Source: Prorocentrum cordatum (Eukaryota > Sar > Dinophyceae > Prorocentrales > Prorocentraceae). Taken from it: DNA of 64,000 nucleotides. Shown piece by piece: positions 20,948-31,639 of this stretch. Positions within the stretch are counted from its first letter, which is position 1. Each line of letters begins with the position of its first letter. The notes under the pieces are model-generated. The model made no database searches and was not told the origin of the DNA. It worked only from the letters and a program-made list of their open reading frames with translations. The stretch lies in assembly GCA_963575745.1 (NCBI GenBank), contig CAUYUJ010014756.1, positions 86,150-150,149 of the forward strand, read 5' to 3'. Both the position numbers and the translations under genes were made by a program.

Positions 20948-21265
20948 GCGTTTTCTGACGCTTTATGACGCTTTCTGACGCGTTCGTCCAATCTGACGCT
21001 TTCCGACGCGTTTCTGAGACGCTTTCGGAGGGTTTGCTTTTTTTTTTTTTTTTTTTATTTTTTTGTTCCTTTTTTTTTTTTATTTATTTTTTCTTTTTCT
21101 TTCTTCTTTCTTTTTTTTTTCTTTATCCTTTTTTTTCTTTTTCTTTTTATTTTTTTTTTCTTTTCTATCTTTTTTTGGTTTTTTTTATCTATTTTTTCTT
21201 TTTTTTTTTTTTATTTTTGACGCTTTCTGACGCGTTTCCAATCTGACGCTTTCTGGCGCTTTTTT
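20948..21265. repeat. CTGACGCTTT repeat interrupted by a 180-bp T-rich tract
   Basis: CTGACGCTTT/CTGACGCGTT is repeated at 20948-21025 and again at 21217-21265. A nearly pure T tract with occasional A and C fills 21035-21216. The motif reappears once at 21460. Confidence 0.8.
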
Positions 21266-21276
21266 TTTTCCTTGAG

Positions 21277-21441
21277 CTATGGGCTCCCTCGAGGGCGCAG
21301 AAGTTATTCGCGCTTCGCGCTTCGCGGTCCTCGTTCCTTCTCCCCCTCCTCCTCGTCCTCCTTTTCTCCCTTTGGGGGGGCGGCGCGAGGGCGCGAAGTT
21401 ATTCGCGCTTCGCGGAGCGCGAAGCGCGAAGTTGGGAGCCC
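21277..21441. mobile_element. GGGCTCCC-ended palindromic element, copy 1
   Basis: Ends are GGGCTCCC and GGGAGCCC. The interior has TTATTCGCGCTTCGCGCTTC near both ends and a palindrome of GCGCTTCGCG against CGCGAAGCGC, around a TCC-rich centre. A second copy is at 21567-21739. Confidence 0.7.
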
Positions 21442-21566
21442 TAGTTGGGGTTCGTCCAATCTCTGACGCTTTCTGACGCGTGTTCGGCCCTCGGGGTGCG
21501 TTCCGGCAGCCGCGCCTCGCCGAGCGCGCCCCGAGGGGCGGCCCGCACCGCCCTTTCGGAGCCTGC

Positions 21567-21739
21567 TCCAAGGGCTCCCTCGAGGGCGCGAAGTTATTCG
21601 CGCTTCGCGCTTCGCGGTCCTCGCTCCTTCTCCCCCTCCTCCTCGTCCTCCTTTTCTCCCTTTGGGGTGGCGGCGCGAGAGCGCGAAGTTATTCGCGCTT
21701 CGCGCTTCGCGGAGCGCGAAGCGCGAAGTTGGGAGCCCT
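21567..21739. mobile_element. GGGCTCCC-ended palindromic element, copy 2
   Basis: Nearly identical to 21277-21441, including the TCC-rich centre (CTCCTCCTCGTCCTCC). The intervening 125 bp is unrelated and carries CTGACGCTTT. Confidence 0.7.
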
Positions 21740-22005
21740 TGCTGCTCTCTCCGGCGGCCGCGGCACGCCAGGCGGAGGCCGCGCCCCTCGCGCTCGCGCC
21801 GGACAGCCACCGGGACCCTGACCTTCCAGGAGGGCTACAAAATAGCACGCGGCTTGAAAGCCTATCCCAGAGCTATTCTACGTCTTGGTTTTGGGCTGTT
21901 TCGTTTCGTTTTTTAGATTTTGGGCCTCCCGCGCTAAGACATAGCTCTCTGGAAGGTCAGGGGACGGAGTGCCCGACGTGCGAGTCTCGACGAGTTCTGG
22001 ACTTG

Positions 22006-22225
22006 CCAGCCTCGAAGTTATCTCTATCCCTAAGACTGACGCGCCAGAAGGCGATGACAACCTTAGGGATTCGCCCTCCAAAAATAAGGGGATCCCCTAA
22101 GATTGACACGCCAGAAGGCGATGGCAATCTTAGGGATTCGCCCTCAAAAGATAAGGGAATCCCTAAGATTGGCATCGTGACGAGGAGATGCCCAGCATAG
22201 GGATAGGGATATGTTCCAGGCTGGT
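22006..22225 (+). mobile_element. Inverted-repeat transposon family F, copy 2
   Basis: Same ends as 13561-13712 but in opposite orientation and about 65 bp longer, because the internal CGCCAGAAGGCGATGRCAA plus CTTAGGGATTCGCCCTC block is duplicated. Ends CCAGCCTCGAAGTTATCTC and CCAGGCTGG. Confidence 0.75.
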
Positions 22226-22261
22226 AATGGACCCCGAGAGGCCGAGCACCCTTCAGGGCCC

Positions 22262-22450
22262 ACTCCGATCCGATCGATCTGCACCGTTTCGATGCCTCTC
22301 CTCCCGCCTCCTCCTGTCGACTCTGGCCAGCGCGGTCCGAGTCGACTCCTGTACTCCGACGACCCCATGCGGTCCGATCTTTGATCCCGATGTGCCGATG
22401 CAGCCCGAACCGATACATGCTGATTCGATCCATCTTCACGGTTCGATGCT
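22262..22450 (-). repeat. Family B, diverged reverse copy
   Basis: Contains CGATCCGA-, GATTCGA- and TCGACTC-type blocks in the opposite order to the copies at 45898 and 49577. Identity is low. Confidence 0.45.
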
Positions 22451-22489
22451 GATTTGTATTGCCTCTCATGTGGGTCACAAGACAGCGTT

Positions 22490-22670
22490 GTGGAGGAGGG
22501 CGTTGTCGCTAATCTTCGGGGTAGCAGCATTCGGTAATCATGTGGCCGTCACCCCCAGGCGCCATGCAATACGATTGTTGTTGAGGAGGTCGTTGTCGGT
22601 GATCTTTGGGGTAGAAGCACTCGGTAATCATGTGGCCGTCACCCCCAGGCGCCATGCAATACGATTGCGA
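22490..22670. repeat. 90-bp tandem duplication
   Basis: Two copies of a unit with GGTAATCATGTGGCCGTCAC and CCAGGCGCCATGCAATACGA, starting near 22493 and 22583. The sequence following (22670-22910) has a short open frame without recognisable similarity. Confidence 0.8.
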
Positions 22671-23035
22671 GGAGTTCTATTCCACGTGGCAGACATCATG
22701 GTCGGCTTCGAAGAAGCGGTGGTGTTGCACGGAAGATAGCACGCTCCGCGCAATTGTGCCTGGACTTGATTTCAAACACGTGCCGTACAAAATACGAGTC
22801 AGGTTGATCATGTCATTTGTTTTTCCAATGTGGCGAATGAAAGAGGGACGGGATGAGAAAGAGGAGGAGGGCATGCAGAAGTTGATTGTGAGCTTCCGAC
22901 TATGGGTTTTGGTTTGATGCCACTACCGCGGAAGTGCAGCAAGTTTCTTTGTGGCCAGAACGTCTAGACTGAGATTATGTTTGTTCTGTTGCACTCGCGC
23001 TTTTCCACATAGCGTTGCTGCTCCCCCGCTCGTCT

Positions 23036-23490
23036 AGGGGAGAAGGAGGAGGAGGAGGAGCAGGAGCAGGAGAAGGAGAGGAGGGGGAGGAGGAGGAGGA
23101 GGAAGATGCAAGAGGAGGGGGATGAGAATAAGGTGGGGCACGAGGATGAGATGAGGTACGAGGACAACGAGGACGGGGACAACGAGGACGAGGTAGGGTA
23201 CGAGGATGAGGACGACGACGACGACAAAGTGGTGTACGACGAGAAAAAGGAGCAACAGCGGGAGGGGTCGACGAGAGGAGAGGAGGAGACTGAGGAGGAG
23301 GAGCAGGAGGAGGAGGAGTGAAGGAGGAGAAGTGACAAGGATGATAATCATCAGAGCAGGAGAAGGATAAGTACGCGGAGGAGCATAACGAGGAGAAGCA
23401 GGAGCCGCATGATCAGGGGTACGACGGGAAGGAGCAGCAGAAGGGAGAGGAGTCAGAGGAAGAGGAAGAAGAGGAGGACAGAGGATGATG
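23036..23490. repeat. GGA/GACGAGG purine arrays
   Basis: GGA repeats grade into GAGGACGAGG and GACGACGAC units. A continuous acidic open frame at 23106-23321 is a by-product of the repeat. Confidence 0.8.
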
Positions 23491-23900
23491 ACGAAGACTA
23501 CGGGCGGCGACCACCAAAGCGATGGCCATGACCATTACCACGATTATTTTCTCATCAGCAGAGGGGCTATGGGAAGTGGACTCGCACCTGGAATCTGCCG
23601 CATGGGTACATCCCGCGATGCTGTTGGTGCTGCGGGCACAGTGTTCTCTCCAGTCGAGGCACAAAGCTGTATGAAAAAACGCACTATCGGAGGCCATCGC
23701 CAGTCTCTCGAGTCTGCGCTGTCTGCCCCCTGTCGGTGCCTCTAGCGCCGGCCCCATCGCGCCTCACGCGCTAAGGGAGGAGGCTTTCGGCCCAACCCGC
23801 GCTACAGTGCCTGTTCAGCCACGGGAAGAGGGGGGTGGAGGGAGGGGGGAGGGCTTCTCAGAAGCACCCCCGCTTCTCAGGAGGCGCGGGCCTGATCTGT
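23491..23900. other. Spacer before the assembly gap
   Basis: No recognisable gene. The segment GGCTTCTCAGAAG-GGCGCGGGCCT at 23851-23895 resembles 50365-50390, suggesting a shared repeat. Confidence 0.4.
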
Positions 23901-24000
23901 NNNNNNNNNNNNNNNNNNNNNNNNNNNNNNNNNNNNNNNNNNNNNNNNNNNNNNNNNNNNNNNNNNNNNNNNNNNNNNNNNNNNNNNNNNNNNNNNNNNN
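23901..24000. other. Assembly gap of 100 N
   Basis: Exactly 100 unknown bases, so the true gap size is probably not known. Confidence 0.99.
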
Positions 24001-24119
24001 CCACGCGATCTGGGGGAGAGCGATCTGGAGGTTGCCGCAGCGTGTGGGGCCCTGTGCCCCGTGGCCGGGGAGGTTATCTCCTCCTCCTCTTCCTCCTCCT
24101 CGTTCTCCTCCTGTCCCCC

Positions 24120-24426
24120 CCTCTACTCAGGAAGTGTCCGGTTCGGGCCGGTTCGGGCCGGTTCGGCGGCGGACCGGTTCGGTTGCAGCGGTTCGATTTC
24201 GGCGCCGGTCCGGTTTTGGTCGGTCCGGTTTTGCCAGTCCGGGTCGGTTATGCCGGTTCGGTTCGGCGGTCGCGGGACGGTCCGGTTTTGGGGGGGGCAG
24301 TTTTGGGCCGGAGGAGGAGAAGGAGGAGGAGGAGTGAGGAGGAGGAGGAGGAGGAGGAGGAGGAGGAGGAGGAGGAGGAGGAGGAGGAGGATAGGAGAGG
24401 TGCCCGGCGAGGTGCCTCGCTGCAGT

Positions 24427-24507
<81 letters not shown>

Positions 24508-25765
24508 TGTCGTCGCCGCCGTCGTCGTCGTCGTCGGGCGCCCCCGGACCTCTCGGCCCCTTCCCTCATGCCGCTCTTCCCCTCGTCTCCGCGGCCCCGG
24601 GGCCGGAAAACGCGGGCCTCCGGGGGCGAGGAGGGCGGGGTTCGGCCGCCTGGAGCTGCTTTGCCGCCTGGAGGAGGAGGGAGGAGGAGGAGGAGGAGGA
24701 GGAGGAGGAAGGCGGAGGAGGAGGAGAGGAGGAGGAGGAGGAGGAGGAGGAGGATGGAGGAGAGAGGAGGAGGAGGAGGCAGGAGGGGGTCCTCGCCCCC
24801 CCCCCCCGCGCCCTGCTGCACCCCCGAGGGGGGTGCGGCACAGGTGGGGGGGGGCCAGCACGGGGGGGGTGCCCGCACCGGGGGGGGGGAGGTGCCGGCA
24901 CCGACGGGGGGGAGGTGCGGGCACCAGGGGGTGGTGCGTGGGGGGGTGCCGGCACCGGTGGGGGGGGTGCCGGCAACGGGGGGGGGGGGTGCCGTCACCG
25001 CGGGGGGGGGGGTGGTTGCCGGCACCGGTGGGGGGGGAGGCGGTTGCGGGGGGTGACGGCAACGGGGGGGGGGGGGGACGGCGGGGGGGGGGTGCCGGCA
25101 CGGGGGGGGGTTTGCCGGGCACCGCGGGAGGGAGTGCGGCAACGGGTGGGGGGGCCTGGCACGGGGGGGGGTGCCGAGCACCGGGGGGGGGGTGGTGCCG
25201 GAACCGGGGGGGGCGGGTGCCGTGCACCAGGGGGGGGGGTGACGGCACCGGGGGGGGGTGGGGCCGGCACCGGGGGGGGGGGGTGCGGCAACGGGGTGGC
25301 GGTGCCGGCACCGGGGGGGGGGGCCGGGCAACGGGGGGGGGTGGTGCGGCACCGGGGGGGGGTGCCGGCCAGCACCCGGGGGGGGGGGTGCCCGCAACGG
25401 GGGGGGGGTGGGGTGGTGCCGCAACGGGCCAGGGTGCCAGGCACCCTGGGATCCCGTGCCGGGCACCGGGGGGGGGAGGTGTGACGGCACTGGGGAGGGG
25501 GGTGCCGGCACAAGGGGGGGGGAGGGGGGCCGCCAACGGGGGGGGGGTGCCCGGCACCGGGGGGGGCGGCGGCTAAAACGGCGGGGGGGGGTGACGGCAA
25601 CCCCGGGGCCCGGTTCGGTTCCACCCGGTTCGGGCTTGCCGTTCGGGCCGCTTTCGACCGGCCAGTTCGGTTCGAACCGCCCGGTCCGGTTTCAGCCGGT
25701 CCGGTTCGGGCTCCGGTTCGGGCGGTTCGGTTGCAGGAGCCGCCGGTTCACGGTTACCAGTTCGG
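24120..25765. repeat. Composite G-rich satellite region bounded by CCGGTTCGG repeats
   Basis: CCGGTTCGG-type units lie at 24120-24290 and again at 25605-25765. Between them are GGA (24300-24390), CGT (24427-24540), GGA (24660-24785) and a 760-bp array of GGTGCCGGCACCGGGGGG units of about 24 bp (24830-25590). Long G runs alternate with GCCGGCAC palindromes. Confidence 0.85.
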
Positions 25766-25794
25766 TTCGGACTCTTCTTACTCTACGCTCGTCT

Positions 25795-25856
25795 CCTCCT
25801 CCTCCTCCTTCTCCTCCTCCCCCTCCTCATCCTCCTCCTCCTCCTCCTCCTCCTCC

Positions 25857-25914
<58 letters not shown>

Positions 25915-25980
25915 TGCCTTCGTCCTCCTCCTCCTCCTTGCCCTCATCCTCCTCCTTCTCCTTCTTGCCCTCCTCCTGGA
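25795..25980. repeat. TCC and CAT arrays
   Basis: TCC repeats, then (ATC)n at 25855-25912, then TCC again. Confidence 0.9.
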
Positions 25981-26284
25981 TAAGTTACCTGAATGCCTGA
26001 TGGCGAGAATGTCACCCTGACGTAGCCAATCGCCCCTAGGGCCGGTCGGCCCTGGGGGTGATCAAACTAAGACCTTGGCGATTCCTGCAACGTTCGCTCC
26101 AGAAGTCGACAGCTGGTGGAAGGTACACGTGAAAGGTAGGAAGCGACAAAAGTGGCAGACAAGCGAGGGAGGAAACAGAGGGAAAAGAGGAGGAACTAAT
26201 TGACCTCAAGAGGGAGGTGAGGCGGAGTAGGATGCCTGGTGGTTGGCAGCGGCGGTGGTGGCAGCGGAGGTCGGTGAGCGCCTT
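25981..26284. other. Spacer, no gene seen
   Basis: Contains an imperfect palindrome near 26030 (CCCCTAGGGCCGGTCGGCCC). Nothing else recognised. Confidence 0.4.
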
Positions 26285-26590
26285 CCTCCGCCTCCCTCCT
26301 CCTCCTCCTCCTCCTCCTCCTCCTCCTCCGCTCCTCCTCCTTCCTCCTCCTCCCTCCTCCTCCTCCTCCTCCTCCTCCTCCTCCTCCTCCTCCTCCTCCT
26401 CCTCCTCCTCCTCCTCCTCCTCCTCCTCCTCCTGCTCCTCGTCCTCCTCGTCCTCCTCACCTGCCATTCAGCCCCACCCCCTCCTCCCTCCTGGCCGCCA
26501 TCCCCGTCCTTCCTCCTCCTCGCCCTTTTCCCCGTTCCTCCCCCTCCTCGCCTGATTCCCCGTTCCTCCCCCTCCTCTCCCTCCTCCTCG
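26285..26590. repeat. TCC arrays
   Basis: Near-continuous TCC at 26295-26450, then a CCCCTCC-type run to 26590. Confidence 0.9.
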
Positions 26591-27017
26591 CCGCGCGCCG
26601 TGGAGCGGGTCACCCAGCGGGCGGCCTCGGGCCCCCGCCGCAAACGCCCCTGTGACCCCCGCGGGCAGGGGCAGCGTCGGGCTCCAGCGCGCCGGAGCTC
26701 GGGTGCGCCGGCGTTGTGCGACGAGCCCGGAGCTCGGCGGCCCAGCCCGGCGCTCGGCAGGGAGCCCGTCTCCCGGCCAGCACTTGCGGCTCTGCGCGGC
26801 GGCCGGGGCCGCACAGGGCCGAGAGGGGCACGCTCGCGGGCCCCACCACTGCGGCCGAGCGCCCGAAGGCCTGCGCCAGCCGGGAGCCCCCGCTGAGGAG
26901 GCCTGGTGCGCCGGCCGGGAGCCCACGCTGCAGCCGCTAGAGCCCAAATGGCTGAGGCCCCCCTGCGCTCCATGGCGGCAGCGGGAGCTCGCGTCGGATT
27001 GCAGATCGGGTCTCTCT
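26591..27017. other. GC-rich spacer
   Basis: Open frames on both strands are Ala/Arg/Pro/Gly-rich. No domain is recognised. Confidence 0.4.
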
Positions 27018-27246
27018 AGGCCTCCCACGCGGGGTCGGAGCAGATGGGGTCGGAGGATCGCGCCGCATCGCCGATGCATCGGCGATGCGGCTCGATGTGG
27101 AGCCCGATTTTCTCCACGCCGATGGCGCCGATGCAGCGCCGACGTCGCAGGTGCATCGCCGATGCATCGGGGATGTACCGCCGATGCATCGGCGATGCGG
27201 GGCGACCCTCCGACCCCATCTACTCCGACCCCATCTAGGAGGCCTC
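27018..27246. mobile_element. Foldback element with CGATGCATCG core
   Basis: The left arm AGGCCTCCCACGCGGGGTCG, then GATGGGGTCGGAGG, is mirrored by CCTCCGACCCCATCT and CTAGGAGGCCTC at the right. CCGATGCATCGGCGATGCGG is repeated inside both arms. Arms are about 78 bp. Confidence 0.75.
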
Positions 27247-27499
27247 TATTCTCGTCATTTTCGTGGCGGCCCCGTCAGGCCAGCCCGAGTTCCCCAAAGA
27301 CCCGAGTCTTGCGTCTCCCCGAACAGGGGCGGTCGGGGCCGAGAGGTGCAGTCAAAAAGCGCTGGAAGGAGGGCCACGCTTGGTGGTCGCTCTGCCCGGC
27401 CCTGGCGGCGACCGCTCAGATTGCCACCGTGATGTCTTGATCCCGGTGCGAGTTAGCTTCTCCAGCAGGTTGTGCACGTGTCTCTCGGTATGTGAACGT

Positions 27500-27935
27500 T
27501 TGCCACGATATATATATATATATATATATATATAGATGGACACCTAATGACACGAACAATAAATATAAGAATAAGAAGAAGAATACGCATAATGATACCG
27601 CAGAAAAACCCAAACATAATCCTTTTAGGGCTGTAGGGCTATAGAGCAATAGGGCTATAGGGCTACATGGGCCATTGGGCTGTATGGGCCATTGGGCTAT
27701 AGGACTATTGGGCTATAGGGCTATAGGGCTGTAGGGCTGTCGGGCTATAGGTCTATACGTCTATAGGGCGATAGAGCACCCGGACACCCAGGAACCTGGG
27801 CACCCCTGGGCACCTCAGGGCACCCCCGGGCACCTCTGGGCACCCCCGGGCACCCCGGGGCACGCAGGCACCCGGGCACCCCTGGGCCCCCGGGCACCCG
27901 GGCACCCGGGCACCTTGGCGCCCGGGCCCGCCGCC
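27500..27935. repeat. AT run, GGGCTATA repeat and GGGCACCC repeat
   Basis: (TA)n at 27508-27533; GGGCTATAGGGCTATAG-type units at 27620-27770; GGGCACCCC/GGGCACCTC units of about 11 bp at 27775-27920. Confidence 0.85.
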
Positions 27936-28271
27936 GAAATCGGCGGCACACCTCACCTGACCATAAGAATCAGCTAGGACCCCTACAGAGGCAAGCTCTG
28001 ACTGGGGAATAGGAGTGATGATAGTGATTCACCAGAAAAGCCCAAAGATGAGGAAGAAAAAGGTGTTCAGGAGGGGCTTTGGTCTTCGGGCCGCTCCCTG
28101 GATCTGGGTCGGGGGACCTCTTCTCCTCGGCTCGCCGTGGCGAGCGGGGCCCCTTCGCTCCTCGTTTCGGCGCTCCGTGTGTCAAGGGAAGGGAAAAAAA
28201 ACACCCAGGCCCCGACAACTGGCATTTGCCAAGCGGCCCTGGGCGTTCACGAAACAGCCCTGCCCTGTTCT
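27936..28271. other. Spacer, no gene seen
   Basis: No recognisable coding region. It ends where MITE family A begins. Confidence 0.4.
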
Positions 28272-28438
28272 TGAGTCGGGCCTGTACCTCTACAGGGGGA
28301 ATATTCAAAAATAGCCAAAAAATAGTACGGGAACGATGTTTTTACAATTGTTTCATCATTTGTTGAATACGTTCTGGGTGTTTTGATTTTGAATTTTTCG
28401 TCAAAAATCAGCCCGTAGGGGGACACGCCCGCCCTGAC
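28272..28438 (+). mobile_element. MITE family A, copy 2
   Basis: Left end GAGTCGGGCCTGTACCTCTA; interior ATTCAAAAATAGCCAAAAAA; then TCGTCAAAAATCAGCCCGTA and a right end GGACACGCCCGCCC. Same layout as 29174-29331. Confidence 0.75.
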
Positions 28439-28439
28439 C

Positions 28440-29173
28440 CTGTTCGACTCCTTCCTTGGAGGCGTTTACTAAGCAGTTTCGGTTGTCGGGGTGATTATCA
28501 TGGGGGTGGATGTTTTGCCCTCTCTCATGGAATGGTTGGAACCACTGATCGCAGATCATCGAACCCTCAGCAGCTGTTGCCTCCCATGGCTCGAGCAACA
28601 CTCGGGAGGTGGTTGCCAAACTGGCTGATGCGCAGGCCGCCGAAGGCCTACATACACGTGCCGCCCGGGCCGCCTTGGGAGGAGGTGTTGCGTCACCACC
28701 TCACGCGCTGGTGGGATCAGAGAATCCAGCAACACATGGCGACAAACGCCAGCGCCGCAATCAATCAGAGCTTAATCTGCGACACTGACGCGCCAGGCAC
28801 GAAGAGCCGCGCAAAGCAGCACTACGCCCCAAGTGCCCAGGCCTCGTACGCTTAGCGTACGCTGTTTTTGGGAAGCTGACCCAATGGGTGTCAGCATTCA
28901 CTGAAGTCATTCTTGGAAGTGCTGCTGGAGCGCCTTCCTTTATCTCAACCTGCCCCGAGAACAACCAGGACACCTTGCGTGCTGTTTGCGCTGACCGAGC
29001 GCTAGGTCGCGCAAGACAGGTACTGCATGGAATGGCGTGTACGCGCACGGCTTGCTCGGTGGCGGCCCCCAGAGTGCCCCGGAGGGACGGCGCGGCGGGC
29101 CGCGCGCCGGCGGGTCCGCGTGCGCCAGCCTTGCGCCACCCAGGCTCTGCGCAGCGACGTCGAGCATTGTCTT
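28440..29173. other. Undefined region, possible retroelement remnant
   Basis: Short overlapping plus-strand frames with coding-like composition (WEEVLRHHLTRWWDQRIQQH; KLTQWVSAFTEVILGSAAGA). No family is recognised. Its position beside the LINE-like C-terminus at 29345 makes a retroelement remnant possible. Confidence 0.25.
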
Positions 29174-29331
29174 TGAGTCGGGCCTGTCGCTCTACAGGAG
29201 GAATATTCAAAGATAGTCAAAAAATAGTCTGGGCACGATTTGCTGACCATTTTTTGATATGTTTGGCGCATTTGTGGGGCACGTCGATTTGTCGTCCAAA
29301 ATCCTTCTATAGGGGTACGCGCCCGACCCAA
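29174..29331 (+). mobile_element. MITE family A, copy 3
   Basis: Left end GAGTCGGGCCTGTCGCTCTA, core with AGTCAAAAAATAGTCTGGGC, then TCGTCCAAAATCC and right end GTACGCGCCCGACCCAAC. It separates the undefined region from the LINE-like relic. Confidence 0.8.
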
Positions 29332-29344
29332 CATTATCTTCAAT

Positions 29345-29735
29345 AGGCGGGCAACGGATCGGCGCATGCGCAGCGTGCGAGTACACCAGCATCCGTGCAC
29401 ATTGGGGTGCAGCACAACGGCTCGTGATTCAGTGGAGCATTACTTCCAGTGCCCCGTGCGGTTCGACTGGAAACGATCGCGACTTGGGCGTTTTCCGTCG
29501 CCCATCACAGCTTGCATTGCGATGTTTCGGGCGCTGACGTGGACGATCAGTCTATCTGTCTTCAGGCGGGTCTCTGCCCACGCGCTCCGTCGAACAGCGG
29601 ACCACATCCAGCGCCGCACGCTCGCTGACACAAAGACCCGGACAGCACACATCAAGCCGCTCGTGCACAAATGGTCGCACGAGGCTTGCAGGGGGCACGC
29701 GCTGCTGCGCCGGGCATGCCAGGGCAACGTCGGCA
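29345..29735 (+). pseudogene. LINE-like C-terminal zinc-knuckle relic
   Basis: The frame reads CTLGCSTTARDSVEHYFQCP, the C-x-x-C...H...C pattern found after the reverse transcriptase in many non-LTR retrotransposons, followed by a helical tail (FRALTWTISLSVFRRVSAHA). No reverse transcriptase domain is seen upstream, so this would be a fragment. An unrelated protein with a similar cysteine cluster is possible. Confidence 0.4.
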
Positions 29736-30720
29736 CCCGCCCACAGCGACGGCCCTGGGCCGCCGAGGCTGTCGCGCACCCGGCCAGGGCAGGCGCGACG
29801 AAGACTCGAAGCATTTCCCCGTCGGCTCTGCCCTCGCCTCCTCGACGACAAAACGAACAGCTCCACCTCCGACTCCTGCTCCACCTCTGGCTCCTGCGAT
29901 GCAGGGCACGGGCGCGACGCCATTCCCAAGTGCTGCTGCAGTTCCGACGCCAACCCCATACACCAATTCTGGTTCAGGTCATGACCCCCGCCCCGACGCC
30001 AGCCCCACTTGCCCGGGCGCCTCGGCCGCGATGCCAGCTCCGATGCGTCGCCAGCACAGGCTCCGACCCCAGCCCCGCCCCCAGCAATGGCTCGGACTCC
30101 AGCTCCAGCTTCCTGGTGGGAAAACGAGACCTACGGCGAAACCGACTCCACGACACTTGCTTGTCCCGGGGCCCATTTGCGACCACCATCTTGAGTCAAC
30201 TAAGTTTGCTTGAAATTATTGACCACCATCTTGAGTTCACCAAAGTTGCTTGGACCATGCACTGGAGACCACAGCCATGAGTTCACAGATGGCGCCTGAG
30301 ACTAGCATCTCGAAGTCGAGCACGACATCGAACACTACGGCACCAACCCGCCCGCCACAACGGAGCGGAGCACCACGGCAGAAAACATCATTATGCAGTC
30401 GAACACTCCCGCGGCACCCACTGTGACGCACGCGCGAAGGAATGAGGGCACACGTGCGATGGTACAGACTTCTCGATCCACAAAGGCTCTGACTCCATCT
30501 CTGACTCCCGCACCGAACATCGGCACCCTCACTCGACACCAACATCGGCACCCTCACCGGCAGTGGCCACAATGGGCTTCCTTATTCTGACAGGGGCACT
30601 TCAGTTAGTCCCGACATCAGCATCGGCGCCATCACCGACACCGACACAGACACCAGCATTGACAGCAGCATCGACATCAAGACCGACACCATCTTCGACT
30701 CTGGCACCGACACGCGATCC
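29736..30720. other. Low-complexity sequence with a 37-bp duplication
   Basis: Ala/Pro/Thr-biased frames on both strands. A duplicated segment with GACCACCATCTTGAGT and AGTTGCTTG occurs at 30180-30255. ACACCGACA-like repeats lie at 30600-30710. Confidence 0.5.
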
Positions 30721-31369
30721 GACGGAGCAGCAGTATTGGGCGCACGCGGGTTTCTGAGGGCCCCCGGTCAATCACGAACGTGGCGTCACAGTTGTTCCTC
30801 CTCCTCCACCTCCCCTTCCTCCTCTTCTTCCTCCTCCTCCTCCTTCTCCCCCTCCTCTCAAAAAGGCCTGGGGGCACCCGAGTGGGCCCCCACCCACATC
30901 ACCAAGGGAGGCCCCCGGGCGCTGGGGCCAGGGCCCCTGGCCCCCGGCCCCCGACGCAACATAACGAAGTAAACTATGCGAGGATCTACGCACGCAAGTT
31001 ACTACAGAACAGACCTGGAGCAGCATGCAAGGGCGGCCAGGCGGGGGGGGGAAGGGAAGTGGCGGGGGCTGGGGGGCGGTCGTCGGATCGCCGTGGACGT
31101 CGCAGCGGTGCCGGCCGCAGGTGGCGGGTGTCGTGGTGGCTGTCGCCGCGGTGGTGGTCGTGGTGATCGCTGTGGTCGTGATGGTCGTGGTGGTTGTCGG
31201 GGTGGTTCTGGTGGACTGAGTGGTGGCCGTGCCAGGGCGGCGTTCCCGCCGGCGCGGTCGCGCTGGCGGTGGTCCTGGCCCTGGCGGTCGCCGCCGAGGG
31301 CGCCGCCTGCGCCGCCGGTCGCGATCACCTCCCGCCAGGCACAGGGCTACTGCTCGGGCGGGAGCCGCC
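30721..31369. other. TCC run and GGTCGTGGTGG-rich sequence
   Basis: A TCC run at 30790-30860, then a GGTGGT/CGTGGT-biased segment at 31110-31220. No reliable gene. Confidence 0.4.
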
Positions 31370-31635
31370 GATGGAGACGAGCCAGCGGCGCCCTGCCGAC
31401 ACATCCCCGTCGACGCGCGGGTCTGCGCCGCGGGCGCCTGGCAGGCGCTGAGGATCATCTCTGCGCTGCCCACGACCAGCGCAGGTTGGATGCGGCGCCG
31501 CGCGGCGGCGATGACAGCCGACCGGTCCGCGTCGGGCAGGTGTGCGCCGTAGGAGCGGACGAGCGAGACGAGCTCATGCGCCAGCCGCCTTCCCGACTCC
31601 AAGAGGGCCCAAACCAGCTCGCCCCCCGATGGGGG
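31370..31635 (-). CDS. Weak coding candidate, unknown function
   Basis: An open minus-strand stretch of natural amino-acid composition: ELVWALLESGRRLAHELVSL, then SYGAHLPDADRSAVIAAARR and ALVVGSAEMILSACQA. It looks helical and unlike the repeat-derived frames around it. It could be one exon; no start, splice sites or family are recognised. Confidence 0.3.
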
Positions 31636-31639
31636 GGTA

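Noticed and set aside
23106-23321. Acidic open frame (EEE/DDD-rich)
   Set aside because: It is entirely made by GAGGACGAGG and GAC repeats.
24061-25624. Long Gly/Arg/Pro open frames in the G-run array
   Set aside because: They encode only repeat-derived residues and cross an array of G runs.
27620-27935. Possible CRISPR-like spacing of GGGCTATA and GGGCACCC units
   Set aside because: Units are only 8-11 bp, tandem without unique spacers, and the host is a eukaryote.
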